From: Achatina immaculata
Lineage: Eukaryota > Mollusca > Gastropoda > Stylommatophora > Achatinidae
Assembly (NCBI GenBank): GCA_009760885.1
Contig: CM019692.1
Coordinates: forward strand, 45,941,430-46,005,429
Reading direction: 5' to 3'
DNA: 64,000 bases
This document shows, piece after piece, positions 27,801 through 42,800 of the stretch. Below the pieces are notes generated by a model. That model did not search any database. It saw only the letters and a program-made list of their open reading frames with translations, and was not told the origin of the DNA. Each line of letters starts with the position of its first letter. The first letter of the stretch is position 1. A program made the position numbers and the translations under genes.

Positions 27801-30800
27801 GGTTGAGTTCTACACAAAAGATAGAAAGAGTGAAGGAAATTGGGCAGAAACAAGAATGGCCTAAAGCAAGATGAGTACATATAAATGAAGAACATATAAC
27901 AGTCCAATATTTCCACAAAAACCTTTTTCAGGGATCACATACAAAAACAACACATAGATAAAAACACAAAAAAAATGGATGAAAAATATATATACTTAGC
28001 TTTCTGGTGTCCTGCTAGAAAGAAAGTCAGTACAAAATGCTGAGTCTATATATTTTTCATCCATTTTTCGTTTTTTTATCTGTTGTGTTGTTTTTGTATG
28101 TGATCCTTGAAAAAAACTTTCATCAAAATATTGGATTGTTGTGCGTCCTTCATTTATATGTACTCATCTTATTTTCTGCCATTCTTGTTTCTGCACAATT
28201 TTCTCACTCTTTTTATCTTTTTGTAAAACTCAACCATACATCTGTTTTCATTTAAAAAATCTAGTAGTATCGTCTGTAGGCTGACCACAGAACTCACTGT
28301 ACATAACAAATGTATTTGTTTTATTGATAAAAATAAAATTGTTCTCAGTTGTATTTCTTTTAACTAAGAAAATCATCATGATTTCTGAAAGTCACTTTTT
28401 TCCTTCTTCCATTTTGTAAATAGAATACTCTTGTCTGAATTCTTTTATAAACGGATACACTTACCCACACTCATTTTTTAAACAGGTATTACCCACACTC
28501 ATTTTTTAAACAGGCACTCTTGCCCACACTAATTTTTAAACAGGTACCCTTGTCTACATTCATTTTGTAACCCACACTCATTTTGTAAACAAATACTCTT
28601 CCCCACACTCTTTTCATAAATAAGTACTCTGCCCACACTCATTTTGTAAACAAGTACTCTTGCCCACACCCATTTTGTAAAAAAAATACTCTTTGTCAGT
28701 TTTTATTTTCTAAGCAAGCATTTTTATTCGTTAAATGGACACAGTTTTTTTACTTTTTCTTTTGTACTTAGACATTGTTTTCTTCATTTATTTTATAAAT
28801 ATAGGCACTCTTTTTTTGGAATTCTGGAAAAGAAAACAGGCAACAATTCAGTATAAGTGGGACTTAACCCAGTTTGTGGAGGAAGAAGTAAGTTGACTTA
28901 TGCCCTGTTAAATCAGCACATTGTATTTCTCTTTTATAACATGCTAAGATACTAAAGCTTTCTTTGGAAATCTTTATTCAGCATTCCAAGTCTCTAAGAG
29001 TTCTAATCCACAAATGATGTTACCTACAAATGTTGTTACTGTCTTGATTGCTTGATGTTACTGTCTTGACTGCTTGATGTTTCTGTCTTGACTGCTTGAT
29101 GTTACTGTCTTAACTGGTTGATGTTTCTGTCTTGACTGCTTGATGTTACTGTCTTGACTGCTTGATGTTTCTGTCTTAACTGCTTGATGTTTTTGTCTTG
29201 ACTGCTTGATGTTTCTGTCCAGTTGTGTGATCTACCAAGTCAAGTGGTACAGTAGTACCTGTCTTTCACCTCGCTTGAAGAACTTTAAAAAAATATCAGT
29301 TTTCTCAGTTCAATATTCTGTACTTTATACTTTTAAAAAAAATTTAATGTAAAATTAACTACACTTTACAAACATAAAGGTAAAGGTAAAATTCCCATTT
29401 CCATTCGATTAAGGCATATTGGGGAGTACAGTATTAGGCCCATATTTTCCAAGACCTTCGGCACATGAAAGTGTGATGTTTACAAACAAAAACCGGAATT
29501 AAATGTGAAATTTTGTTGTTATCTTATTTGTGGCGAGATTTAATCTTTACAAAATGCTCACATGATGAAACAAAGTCAAAACTGGCTGATTCTCATCTAA
29601 ACAAATTGAGCGTCATCAGTCTACTGCCTGATTATCCTCTAACCAATTTTGCTGGCATCTTTTTACTAGATTTTTAAGTCTTTCCAGCCGCATTATGTCC
29701 GAAAACATTCCTTAATTTCCTGATGACACAGACATTTTTGGGAAGGGGGTCCCTGTGTAAAATTTATTGTACCAAATTAATTCCATGATCACCATTTGTG
29801 TATCACACATTAAAATAAGTGGAAATGGTTCCATAAATGAAGTTATTTGTCATTAAAAAAAACACAACTAAAAGAAAAAAAATAAAACACAACTGGTGTG
29901 AAATGATGGAACGATGTTAGGGTGCTAAAAAATTTTGTTAGGGCTGAGCAATAAAATCTACTGTATACTTACTTTAATTGTGTCATAATCCAATATAAAA
30001 TATGTAGTCATTCAAATTTCAACACAGAAACATCAATATTTATGGTTGTTTTTGACATCCAATAAATCTAACAGGTCTACAGCTATGAGAAACACGTATA
30101 GTAAGATAGGTCTAGTCGGTTGGTGTGACCATTCTACCACTCAATCTTGAAAAAAACTTGAATTTTACACTATCGTGATATTCATCTTCTCCCTTTATCA
30201 GCCATGCTGGAAAACACTAGTTAAACTTTGAATTCAGAAGAGCTCTGACTGGTTAAATGAAAAGTTACATCGAGTTTTCAACAAAAGAAAGTCCAAAACT
30301 TTAAAGGGCTGGGTCGTTGAGAGCAGCATATACTGGAACAGACCTTTTAGGGCTGGCACGGGTGGAAAAAGTTAATAATATAAACTTGATATGGTAACTT
30401 TTTAATTGTAATTTACTGGTAGTTGCCATTTAATACGATCACTGGTTTTATTAACTCTCTCCATTAAGGCCAATCGTTGCTTGATTGTTTGAGTTGCGGT
30501 TAAATAAATAGTTCGGATTGACCGCCCATGATAATGGTCAGCAATTTTTGGTTGAGGATCAGTTGTTGGTGAATTGGTTGGTTGAGATTAAGGTAAATTG
30601 TTTTTGGTGGATTGGTTAATTGAAATTTAAAATCATTTATTTTTGGCAGATTGGTTTGTTGAATTATTGTGGGTGAATTAGTTGGCTGAGATTAAGATTA
30701 GTCAGTTTTGGTTTATTTCTTGGTTGAAGTTAGGATCAGTTGTTGTTTGACTGATTGATTGAGGTTAAGATTAGTTGTTGATGGTCTGTTGATTGGTTGA

Positions 30801-33800
30801 GAATAAGGTCATTTATTATTGGTTGATTGGCTGGCAGAGATTAGGGTCAGTTATTAGATGAATAATTGACTGCAGGTGGCTTCAATAGCTGTCTTTTATT
30901 CCTGAATTGAAGAAATAAGAAGCAAGTTTCTTTAAAGACACACCCTGCATGAGAAACTTATCATTCTCAGATTTGTCTGCCAAGCTTGATTCACAGATAG
31001 TTTTAGATAGATCTGGTTGACTGTCCATGATAACTGCCTGTAACTGCATTAGTACTGTAGCTTTTACCAACATTTTTCTGCAGTGGTCAGTACTTTTGAC
31101 TAAGCAACGATCAGATTCTGTTGATTTAACACTATTCACTTCTTCTGGTATAAAATATACTTAAAGCCAAAAATAATGCACGCATCAGATATTTGATGGG
31201 ATAAAATCGCAGAACATAATTTAAAAATAAAAAATGCAATTTGACAAAAATGATTGTATATGTTTCACAACATTCAGTGCAAACAAGACCATGAGACAAT
31301 TAACCCATCAATCAAAATTGACTCAACTCTGAGGTCACCCTTTCATACTTGCATTTCACAAAAAAATTGATGTCACCTAAACCTAAATGCATTAATAGCA
31401 AGTGTGTTCCCCTCTTGTTATAACATTCCTGAAGTCAGTTGGGCATTGACCTCACCAGATATTGAATGGCATCCAGTGGAATCACATCCCATGCAGGCTG
31501 CAGTGCATCCATCAACTGTCATTGATTTTGGGATGCTGGTTGCTGTTGAGACATGTGGCATGCCTTCATGTTCCATAAATGTTCAATGCAGTTCATATCT
31601 GGTGAAACTGCTAGCCATTGCATGACCTATACTCCATTATGCTGAAGAAAGTGCTATGTGAGACAAGAATGCAGACTTGCTTGTAAATGAACCTTGCAGC
31701 ACTCCCATGTCAAGCTAACAGTGGCAGCAGTTGTGGCTGCAGCATTTTGTCAACGTATCACTGGGCAGAAAGGGTACCATTAATAAACACCAAGTTAGAG
31801 AAAAAACATAGTTTGTGCCCCAGACCATTATTGAGGCATCTTCATACCAATCCCTCTCAAGAACACGATCATCATAGAATCTTTCCCCTTGCTTGCTGTT
31901 TACTACCTGTAGGTTGCTGATGATGTACCAATTGATAGATATTGGCATGATGGACTCACACCTGAGCCACTGCCCTGACTGCAGCTCCAACTCTAAGTAT
32001 GCCCATCCCTGATGTTGTTCATCATTATTGAGTCATGGCATCTTTTTTCCAGTATAAATTTACAATAGATTTTATGCTCAATTGAAAGGCTTTATGTGAA
32101 GTACAAAAAAACAACAGTTCATAAATTTTGAAAATCATGTAATGCACGTGGTTCAGTGAATTCATTGTTTCCTACAATACAATCCACTGATTTGCTAGAA
32201 ATCTGGGCAACTCAGTTTTCACTTGTGGCATGTCATTCTCCAGAGTCCTGCATGCTTTTTAAAAACATTACTTGTGATTTGCACTCACAGCTGTACTTGT
32301 TTTCATGTAATATATAGTGTGCTTTAATTTTGGCTTTCAATATATATTCTCTGATTGTTCCTAATTTGTGTCACATTTTAATAATATCACATTAACTGAT
32401 TAATTTGAATATGTAGGAACCCCCAAGGCCAGAGTTCTTGTCAAAACTGCAGAACTGGGAAACCATGAAAACAAATCCAATTACAGGGGTAAGTGAACAC
32501 AGAGATAAAATATGTTACAATAGGCTGTATGACTGTTACTTGAAAGGTGAAGAATGCCTGTGTTTGATTATCTAAATATGTAAATGTGTGTTTGAAACAG
32601 AGTCCTTCACTTGTGCACTTTAATGAGAAAGTAATAGGTCACTGAACCCAACAGGAAATATTCTTGGTTGTCAAATTGTTAGATCAGTACAGTTTTAGCA
32701 GGCATATGAGTACAGAACAGGTAGCTGATGGAAAACTGGCTTTTCAGGATGTGCAGAGTAGATTGTAGAGCAACACTATCATGTGTCAGTAAACCAATGA
32801 ATGATTTACCATTGTGTTAGGCAAACAATCTTAGAAAAAGGGAGAATATGAGGTGCACCAGAAAATTTCCAGACTAAAAAAAAAGTACAGCATACATTAT
32901 TCAAATTTGGTTTCCATCCCCTTTGAAATTGTCCCCTTTGGAACATACACAATGATCGCAGTGCATCTTCATGCCTCAGAAGCACAGCGGAAGGCTGTTT
33001 AGTACTGCCTGTGGTTCAGTTTGGATTTTGTTTATACTTTTTAAGTGGCTTCCTTTCGCCTTCAGATTCATTTTGGGGAACAAAGCAAAATCACATGGGC
33101 CAAAGTCAGGTGAGTGTGGAGGGTGTGGGATGACCACCATATTGTTTTCTATCAAGAACTGTATCATCCAGAGGGAGAAGTGAGTGGGCTCATTGTGTGA
33201 TGCAATAGCCAGTTGTAGTTGTGTCACAGTTACAGTCATTTTCATTGAAGATCATCTTTCAAGCACCTCAAAACGTCACAGAAAAAAAAAACAAAATTCA
33301 CTGAACTGTTAAGAGGAAAAAATTCTCAGTGAACAATGCCCTTGACTTCAAAAAAAAGAAAAATTGAGCATGAATTTTTTTGCACTCTGGCCCTGTCATG
33401 TATTCTTTTGGTCTTGGTGACTACAGACTCTTCCACAGTGATGACTGTTGTTTTGTCTCTGGGTCATAGCAAGTGTCAAGACCAGGAAGGCAACTTCACA
33501 CCAGTGTGATGCATGTTCAGGTTTTCCATGAGGATCTGCTGACAGATTCCATAGCTGATTCCAGCCATGTGAGAGAGCTGATGGATTGTTCAGTGATGGT
33601 CTTCAAGAATGAGTTCACAAATTTTTCTTCCACATTTTATGGAACTTTGCTGGCGATTGGTTGCGTTATCTTGAGCATCCCCTCAGCCAGCCGTGAAACA
33701 TGTGTCTTTCAAAAACCTGTGTTTGAACTAAAGAGTGTTGCCAAAACCCTGTAGAAGCAATAAAGCAGTATGTCTTGCATTATGGTTATAAAACTTAATG

Positions 33801-36800
33801 AACAAAGACAGGTTAATAGTAGATAGTCACTCACTGTGTCATGAGAGCATGGTTTTGAGATCTGGACATGAGTGAAAAGTTCAGGTAAAGTTGAGTGGAA
33901 GACTGGATGAGTGAATGGTGTGTAATATGGGATGTCTGAAGACGGCTAACTGGAGTATGTTGCTGTGATGATGGCTGTATTTGTACGATGCAAGCAGACC
34001 ATGTGTGAGAGAAGTATTGTCTGCTATCATTGTCAGTATTATCATGTTACATGAGAATTCGCTTATCATCACTCTTCATCATCTCCATTAACTTTTCGTA
34101 TCCCAGGGGGTTTTGCATCAAATTATCAGGGGGGTAAATTTCATAAAGTGGAATGGGATGGTTATCACATTTAAAAGTATCACAAAGGCAAATCTGATTT
34201 GCAGTATGACATATTATACATTAGTTTAAACAGGAAAAGTTGTATATTGTTTTTCTAATAAAATTGTTAGTATATTGTTAGTATAGAACAGAAAAAAAGC
34301 TAAGAACTGGGAAGAAAGAATGGAAAATTGTGATGAAATATTTTCTCACTTACCCCTCAAGTTAATCCACTGTATGGGTCCAATATATCCAACTTGAATA
34401 AAATTTTACACAAACATCATTTCCTCACAGAAAATATACACTAATTATTTATTTACAATTAATTTACAATCTACAGTAACTGAAAACATAAGTGGGTAGT
34501 ATGTTAGAAGCTTAGAAAAAAAACATAAAAACAGTTAAATTTGAACACACATTGGCTCTGAAATCAACCACACGGTTGCCTTGTATCTACTGTGTTTTTT
34601 ATACTAGAAGGAAGTAATACTACCGGCCTTGCAGATTTTTTAGTATAGTTTGGTTAAATTCAAAATTAGAGACCAACGTATCCAACGCATAAAGAGTAGG
34701 GTAGTGAAATCATGCAGACCTCATCCACACAAGGACATCGAAAAGGACACAGAGTTAAATAACTCCATATGTTCTGGCCAGCAGGTGATGTTATGTGCTC
34801 TTGGGTGTCCTGCATGGAAGATGTTCCTGTAGTTGTTGCACACATGACTACAACCAAGGACTTTACTACATTTTCTTTCACAATGTGATCACTTATATAG
34901 GATTTAAGGAACACTTACATGGGCACACACATGGGCAGTCAGAGAAGGACATGTGTATATTGGGGCAATGTGTTAAAAACATTTTGAGGGTCTTGATAAC
35001 AGATTTGCCAAGCTTCACACAAAATTTGATGCAGACACATGCTTGAATTTGTCAGCCATCATAATGATAGCAGAGCAGTCTTAAGGTCTACAGATCTACT
35101 TATACAAACTGAACACATGTAGGCAGGCCAAACCCAAGTGGCAGACTGACTCTGCAAACTTGGAATGACCTTCATTGTCCTGCACATATTTGTCATATGT
35201 CAGTCACATAAAGTATATTCTGGGAACTTTCTGATACCACCTTGTATGTCTGTGTTAGACGAGGAACACCAGAGTGCACTTTACCTTGTTGTAAGTGCAT
35301 TTTGAGAAAATATGATCCTCAAATAAGAGTCATCCCATTGCATATGGCAGTCTGCCCAAACTGAAAGTGGAAAGATTTAAAAAATAAAAGGACATCTAAA
35401 TAGAGTAGACTAGTCCTCAACAAATGTCCCAGTTTCCCCTTTTTTTTCTGTGGATTACAATGCCATCTATATACTTTGTTGTCTCTAAACTTTTTAAGTT
35501 ACAAACTGTAAACCTGTCAACAGATGAGGAAGGAAATGAAAATTATCATCAGTCCTCTGTGTTCCCAGTGGAGCATAAAGCATCAGCATAGATTCTCTAG
35601 CCAAGCGCAAGTTGGGATACCTCAAACCATGTCTTTTCTGCTTCCTTTAGTTCTTTCTGTATTGTGCGTTTCCATGTCCCCAATGGAACTATAGTGATTA
35701 CATTCTGCCATCCCTCAAGAACAATGTCAGTAACCTGATCTGATAAAAAAAAATTGTGCCAGTGTAACTGATCATTACTGCCAAAAAATGAATGACAAAT
35801 TTTTAAAAATATTGGCTTACTACCCCTCACTGTTAAGTATATATCTTGACAATAAAATAAAACAACATACCAATATCTTAACAATAAAGTAAAACAATAT
35901 ACCATTATCTTGACATTCAATTAAAACAATATACCAGTATCTTGACAATAAAGTAAAACAATATACCAATTCCTGCCTTCCATACTTTCACTCTGTGACA
36001 TATTGGAGGTTGCATTCCAGCGGATAAATGGCAGAATTTACATAGCTTGGAATAGAAGTATGGCAGCTTTTTTTTTTTCACTCTGCCAAAAAATAACTGG
36101 CATTAGCATTAATTCTGTTTCTATTTTATTTTTGATTTTATTTAAAATCAGAATTCAGTATATAGAATTGCTATGATCTGTATATCTGCTATTTGTAGAA
36201 AAAGTTGATTTTTAAAAAAAAATAGTAATTAATCTAAAAAATGGTCTTTGCAGAAACCCGAACCGTATCTCCCATTTTGGCGTAAACGATTTCCGGTATA
36301 CCTGACATCATTCTCCATTATGTTGCTTCTAGTAAGTTCATCGTTAATTTAATTTCAATTATTCATATGACATATTTGTATGTATAAATTTATATGTGTA
36401 TATTATATATATATATATATGTTTTGATCAGAAAAGTTCTTTCTGTGAAACGGATGTTTTGATCAGAAAAGTTCTTTCTGTGAAACAGATGTTTTGATCC
36501 AGTGAAGAGGATTTTATTAACCATTATTATGATTTTCATCTCCTAATATATATTAACTGTGGCAGCAGTGTAGAGGTTAGTTGCTGATCTGAAAGTCCCT
36601 AGTTCAACTTCGCATATGGGCAGATTTTTTTTTCCAACCAATCAGCACCAGGGTCAACCCAGCCTCAAGTGGCTGGAGTTCCCAAGGAAAAAAAAAAAAG
36701 GTAGTGAGGACAGCTGCTGGCATCCCTACCTCAAACACTGTAGTGGCCTAGAAATATGAAGGCACTAAAACTTCACATCCTTATGGCATGCAAATGTCAT

Positions 36801-39800
36801 GGGCTGTAGAGAATATATATTAATTGTATGAAACCACAAATTTCTTTCTCTGTAGATGAGAGGTGCAGAATGCACCACACTTTATACTCAGGATATAATG
36901 TTTTATTTTTCCTTGAAGAATATACATTATTAATTTCATCATGAATATTTCAGCAATTTAATTTTTATCCTTACTTTCATGATTGCAGCCTGATTTAGTT
37001 GAGTGGTTAGGTGCTCGGTTTACTAATTTGGTGGTACTGGGTTCAAGTCCCACTAGTGGGATTTTTTTCTGGTACCTCCAAAAAGGCCCCAAGGTGACCC
37101 AGGCTCCAAAAAATGGGTACCAGAGAAATCTCGGAAGATAAATGAAGCCAGGCGTGATACTGACCACATCACACTTTCATTTTCCGAAGGTCATGGAATT
37201 ATGGGCCTAACACTGTATCTCCAATATGCCTTAATGGCATGGAAACAGGGAATTTTACCTTTACCTTTGCCTTTACTTTCATGATTAAGTCAGTTTGGAG
37301 TGTAACGAGAGTTTATGAAATTCAAAAGTTGTTAATTCATGAAGTTAATCAACATCCGGTATGCCTTAAGCAGTCAATAACCAGCACATCTTATGAGTCT
37401 TGCGCACGGCAGCAAATCAGTCTTTTCTCTTCTCACACCCGGGAGCCCAGGCTTTGTAAAGTGCTCTGTGTTGTAAGGAGTTTGTCTCACTCTTTGCCAG
37501 GTTTTCTTTGTGTAGCTTCTCCTTCTCTTTCTTTCAGATGTCCATCACACTGGCACTTCTAACAGCATTTTAGACCTCATGACTGAATCTTTTTTTTTTT
37601 TTTTCTATGATAATGCATATGTCACTGTCTTTGCTGTGAGAGAGTGGGTTCTCATGCTTATGATCTGTAGCCAGAAATTTTTTAAAAAATCTTTCTTCAA
37701 CAGGCTGTGTGGAATGAGGATAATTTATTTTTCGGTTATTCTCCAGCACTGTGCTGCATATAGGAGTATCCTTCGTATAGAAGTGTGGATAGCACATGAT
37801 CAACAACCAGCAGAGATTTGTTATATTGGATCAGGGCGTCCTTAATCTCCTTCTTTGAGGCTGTCATAACATATTCTGAATTCTAATAGTTTGGTCTTCA
37901 TATTATACTTTTAGCAAGTTTTCATTTTGTTAATAACCTTTTGTTGAAATATTATTTGTTCTTCTGATTGTTCATGATAGTGCTATTTACACTTCTATGT
38001 GCAGCATGTGCTATGTGAATAGCACATGCTGCACATAGAAGTGTGAATAGCACATGCTGTACATAAAAGTGTGGATAACACATGCTGCACAAAGAAGTTT
38101 GGATAGCACATGCTGCACATAGAAGTGTGGATAGCACATGCTGCATGTAGAAGTGTGGATAGCACATGCTGCACGTAGAAGTGTGGATAGCACATGCTGC
38201 ACATAGAAGTGTGGATAGCACATGCTGCATATAGATGTGTGGGTAGCACATGCTGCACATAGAAGTGTGGGTAGCACATGCAGCATATATATGTGTAGAT
38301 AAAACATCCTCCATATAGAAGTGTGGATAGCACAACATCCATTTAGAAGTGGATAGCACAGTCTCCATATAGAAGCATGGATAAGCACATTCTACATATA
38401 GAAGTATGGATTGCACATCCTGCGTATAAAAGTGAACAGCACATGCTGCACATAAATGTGTGGTTAGTAAACTGCTTTTGTATAATTTTTATTGTAGTTT
38501 TAAATACTATACTATTGCTAACCATGAAGTTTATTATCTGCTTTAGGCTGCTGTGGCGGTGATTGCTGTTATAGGTGTTATTGTGTATCGCGTGTCAATG
38601 ATGGCTGCCCTCCAGATTATACCTGGACAAATAAAAACCAACTCCACTGTGCTAGCTGCAACAGCTGGCCTCATATATGAAAATGCCAGCCTGTTCACCA
38701 CAGTTACTGCAGCATTGATCAACTTGGCTATCATTATAGTTCTCAACATTGTAGGTGTTTGTTGTTGTTGTTGTTGTTCTCAGTGTTGTAGCAAAATACT
38801 TATTGTTCATCTGCTTAATGGTGATGATAGTGGGGTTTTGTGATTTTCTAATAAAGTATGAGGGTTTATGTTATGTAGAAAAAAGATAAATTGAAGGGCT
38901 TCCAGAAATCTGCACAACCAGGCCTTTCTGTAAACATCATCAGAATAACAACTAACAGCATCTGTAGCGAAAACAACACGTAATCTTATGAGGCCTGTTC
39001 AAAAAAGTATCCAACCTTAATTTTTCCTGTGGAAACAAATCAAGCACGGGAGGTGTCCTCCAAGTGGGAAGGGTATATGGGACCTTTATGCACATGCTTG
39101 AGTTTTTTTCCCCTCTTGCAGAGTACATCAGTCACAGGCAGTCAGCCTATGAGTGAGTGAATGTAGTGACTGCCTGTCGGATTTTCATTAGCTGCGAAAT
39201 GACAGAATGACTTGATCAGCAGTGCTGCATCAAATTTTGCCAAGAGCTTGGCGATACCCAAGTGGAAACCATGCAGAAAATTCAACAGTCATTTCAAAGA
39301 TGGCTGCACATCATTGGAGAGCAGACCACGTTCTCGTAGGCCTTCAACAAATCGAAATGACAAGGTCATCAACTAAGTGCAGACTTTGGTTGTGCAGAAC
39401 CATCATGTCATCATACAAGAACATACAAACAAGGTGGGGATAAGCATTGATTCAGTACACTTCATTTTGATGTAGGATTTGGCCATGCAGAATGTGTCTG
39501 CGAAATTTGTGCTGAAGCTGTTAATGATGGAGCAGAAGCAGCTCTGTCTGGAAGGTCATGAGTTGTGAGTTTATGGGTGCAACCCGGAAATCAAGGAGCA
39601 GTCGTCACAGTGGAGGCATTCAACATCCCTGAAGCCAAAGAAAGCAGGGCAGGTGTGAAGCAGCGTTAAAGTTTTGTTAACCATTTTCTTTGATTCCTGT
39701 GGGATGGTGCATCATGAGTATGAACCACAAGGCCAAAACATTACAAAACAGTACTACCTGAAGGTCATCTGTCGCAGTCATAATGCTGTGCAGTGTAAAC

Positions 39801-42800
39801 GACTGGACCTATGGACAAAGGAAACTTGGAAGTTCTGTTATGACAACGTAACAGGCAATTCTTCTATCTGATTCAGACTTTCTTGGCCAAACATAACATT
39901 TCTCAGGTTCATCAGGCTTCATACTGTCCTGACATGACTCCTTGTTATTTTTGGCTGCTCCTCAAACTGAAAATGTCACTAAAAAGGACCCGATTGGAAT
40001 CACGAGAAGACATTATGCAGAATGCAACGGTTGAGAAAATTGTCAAATTCAGAAACTCGGCTTCAAAACACGAAAATATTTCAGTCTGACATAAATGGCA
40101 TTATGCAAAACAAATCATTTATGTGCTGAGTTTCATACTGAAACTTCAGAGAGATTATTTCATTATTATGTTAGGTGACATACTTTCAGATGACACTTCA
40201 AAATGTTGTAATAGAATTATGGTCTATGAAAGAGAGATAGCAATTTCTCCCATTCTGAAAACATAGGTGTAACATTTTTGACATATAACACTTGTTTTTA
40301 CTTCTTCTTTCTGAAAACATAGTAACTGTCATATTTATGACATACAACACTTGTTTTTACTTCTTCTTTCTGAAAACGTAGTAACTGTCATATTTATGAC
40401 ATATAACATTTGTTTTTACTTCTTCTTTCATTGATGACACAGCTTGTGTGGGTCCTGGCATAGCAACATACTTGTCGTCAGAATTGGAGGTTCTGAAATC
40501 ATATAAAATATTAAAATAATTTTAATTTGTATGCAAATATGACTTAGAGAATAAGTAATACAGAGCTATACCAGCAAAGAGCACACTAATATTGCCAAAA
40601 ATGGGGGTACCAGTGAGCAGTAATTTGACACTGCTGCTTTCTCATCTTGTAGGTAAATAAGATCAAGATCCTGCTATCACCATCAAAAAAGATATTACTC
40701 ACAGTTACTAAACTATTCATTCACAACCTTAGTTCATTGTAAATCACTGCCTACAGTTATTAATTATTATAAATAAAGTCCCAAACACAGCCCTTCTCTC
40801 TGATTGAGAAGTAAACTTACTTTGGCCCATGTGTCACATTTGTTGGTCATTTTTCTCCATCATAGCCATGGCTGTCATCTGAAGAAACTTTGAATATCCA
40901 CTCCTTTTCATCACTTGAATCGGGATCATTTTCAGGCTCATATCTGAATCTGACTCCACGGTAGCAAAATGTAGAAACTGGTATGATAATAAATGACAAA
41001 CATGGTGGCTTTGAAGTTTCTTTGTTTTTTGTTTTTTATACGATATTTGAAAGGCAAAAACATTGTAAAACATCCATTTTTTCCATAGAAAGTGAAATGA
41101 TAAATAAAAGTGTTTACAATATTAAAAAATTAAAAATAAATATTAATTTTATATAACCAGATCTGTCAGTCACCAGTGATTAAGGTTCCATATTCCCTTT
41201 TGTTGTAAATGCAGCAGCCAAAGTGCAAGAAAGTCCATTACAAAGCATACTGCAACTCTGAACCTGCAAAATTCAGATAGTATAGGTGCCGACAAATCAG
41301 CATAAACAACAAAGGGTTGAAAGTTGTGCAGCCATGCTAAATTTGTTACAAAATGACCCTGAAGTTTTGGACGATTTGTTTTGTTCTGATGAAGCACATT
41401 TTCATCATGACAGTGTGGTTAAAAAGCAGAACTGCGGCTACCTAGTGATTGAAAATCACTGTGAACTTCATCAGTGGCCTTTGCATTGCTAGAAGTTAAC
41501 TGTTTGGTGTATTTTGTCATTATCCTGTATAATTGAGCCTTATTTCTTTGAAGACTGAGAATACAGTGACACTGAATTCCAAATGATACATAGCATAGAC
41601 AGCTTATTCGCTCGATGAATCAAGAGAGACATTAAGATTGAGAGAACATATAGTTCCAGCAAAATGAGGCAACAGTATACACTGCGTTTTTGAGCATGGC
41701 TGCTGTGAGTAACTTGTTTGAAGTGCATATCATTTCATGATTTGAAAATATAAATTGGCCATCCTATTTTCCAGTCATTCCCCCTCCAGACTTTCTTTTG
41801 TGGAGTCACGTAAATAGTGTTGTTACATTAAAGCTTCATTAGTACAAAGTTATGCCATTTTGAAAGCTATTGGATGTTTTTGCTCCACTCTGTATAATAT
41901 GAAGTGTTTGATATCTTCACAAGGTCTACGACTTCCTGGCATTCAAGCTGACAGATTGGGAATGTCTGCGTACACAAAGTGAATATGACAGCAGCATCAC
42001 AATCAAACTCTTTACACTGCAGTTCGTCAACTATTTCTCATCTATCTTCTACATTGCTTTCTTCAAAGGACAGTAAGTGGATCATAATGTTTTAAGAAAA
42101 CAGTTGCAATTTCATGACATTTATCCTGAAATTATATTAGAATAGCACAATAGACTTTCATAAAAGTGTAGTTATTGTTTGAAAAAGCTTGGATTTTAAT
42201 TTTCTAGCATTGCTCAAAAGGGCAACAAAAAAATAATAAATAATGAATAAATAAAATAAAATGTTTCCTCTGTGTAATCATTTGTCAGGTTTCTAGGCAG
42301 ACCAGGGAAGTACAGGAAAATATTTGGCGGTCGACAAGAAGAAGTACGTATCTCTTGACTGTTGCTTTTATTATTTTGAAAACTGTGTATGGCCAGTCTG
42401 TGTGTTTAAATTCTATTAACATTATTGGTCAAGGGTGGGCAACTTTTATGACATTATTCTAGACAAGTTCACGAGCAAGCTGTTGTGTAAACCTCACAGT
42501 ATGTGAACTATTTCAAATGTATATAAATATATATGATGATGATGATGTTTAAAAAAATGCAATATTCTGATATTTTAACTACTATAAAATAGGGATATGT
42601 TTTTTTTTTTTAAACAGAAATCTTATTTGGTGCATCAAAAGTCAGTGCTGAATCTTTTCACGTGTCAAGAACAAAATATGTAAAAGGTGCTTGAATATTG
42701 TCTTTATGTTAAAATTTTTATAATTTTCTTACAGAAAAGTGTTTTTTTTTTTTTCAGTGTGAAGCAGGAGGTTGCCTTATAGAGTTGAGTCTTCAGCTGG

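Noticed and set aside
36985..37060. Functional tRNA gene (good A and B boxes)
   Set aside because: There is no matching acceptor stem or 3' half; a 200-bp body shared with other copies follows, so it is a SINE head.
37952..38416. 150-aa - strand open frame rich in [17 protein letters not shown]
   Set aside because: It is open in all three - strand frames because of the 28-bp array; a repeat artefact, not a gene.
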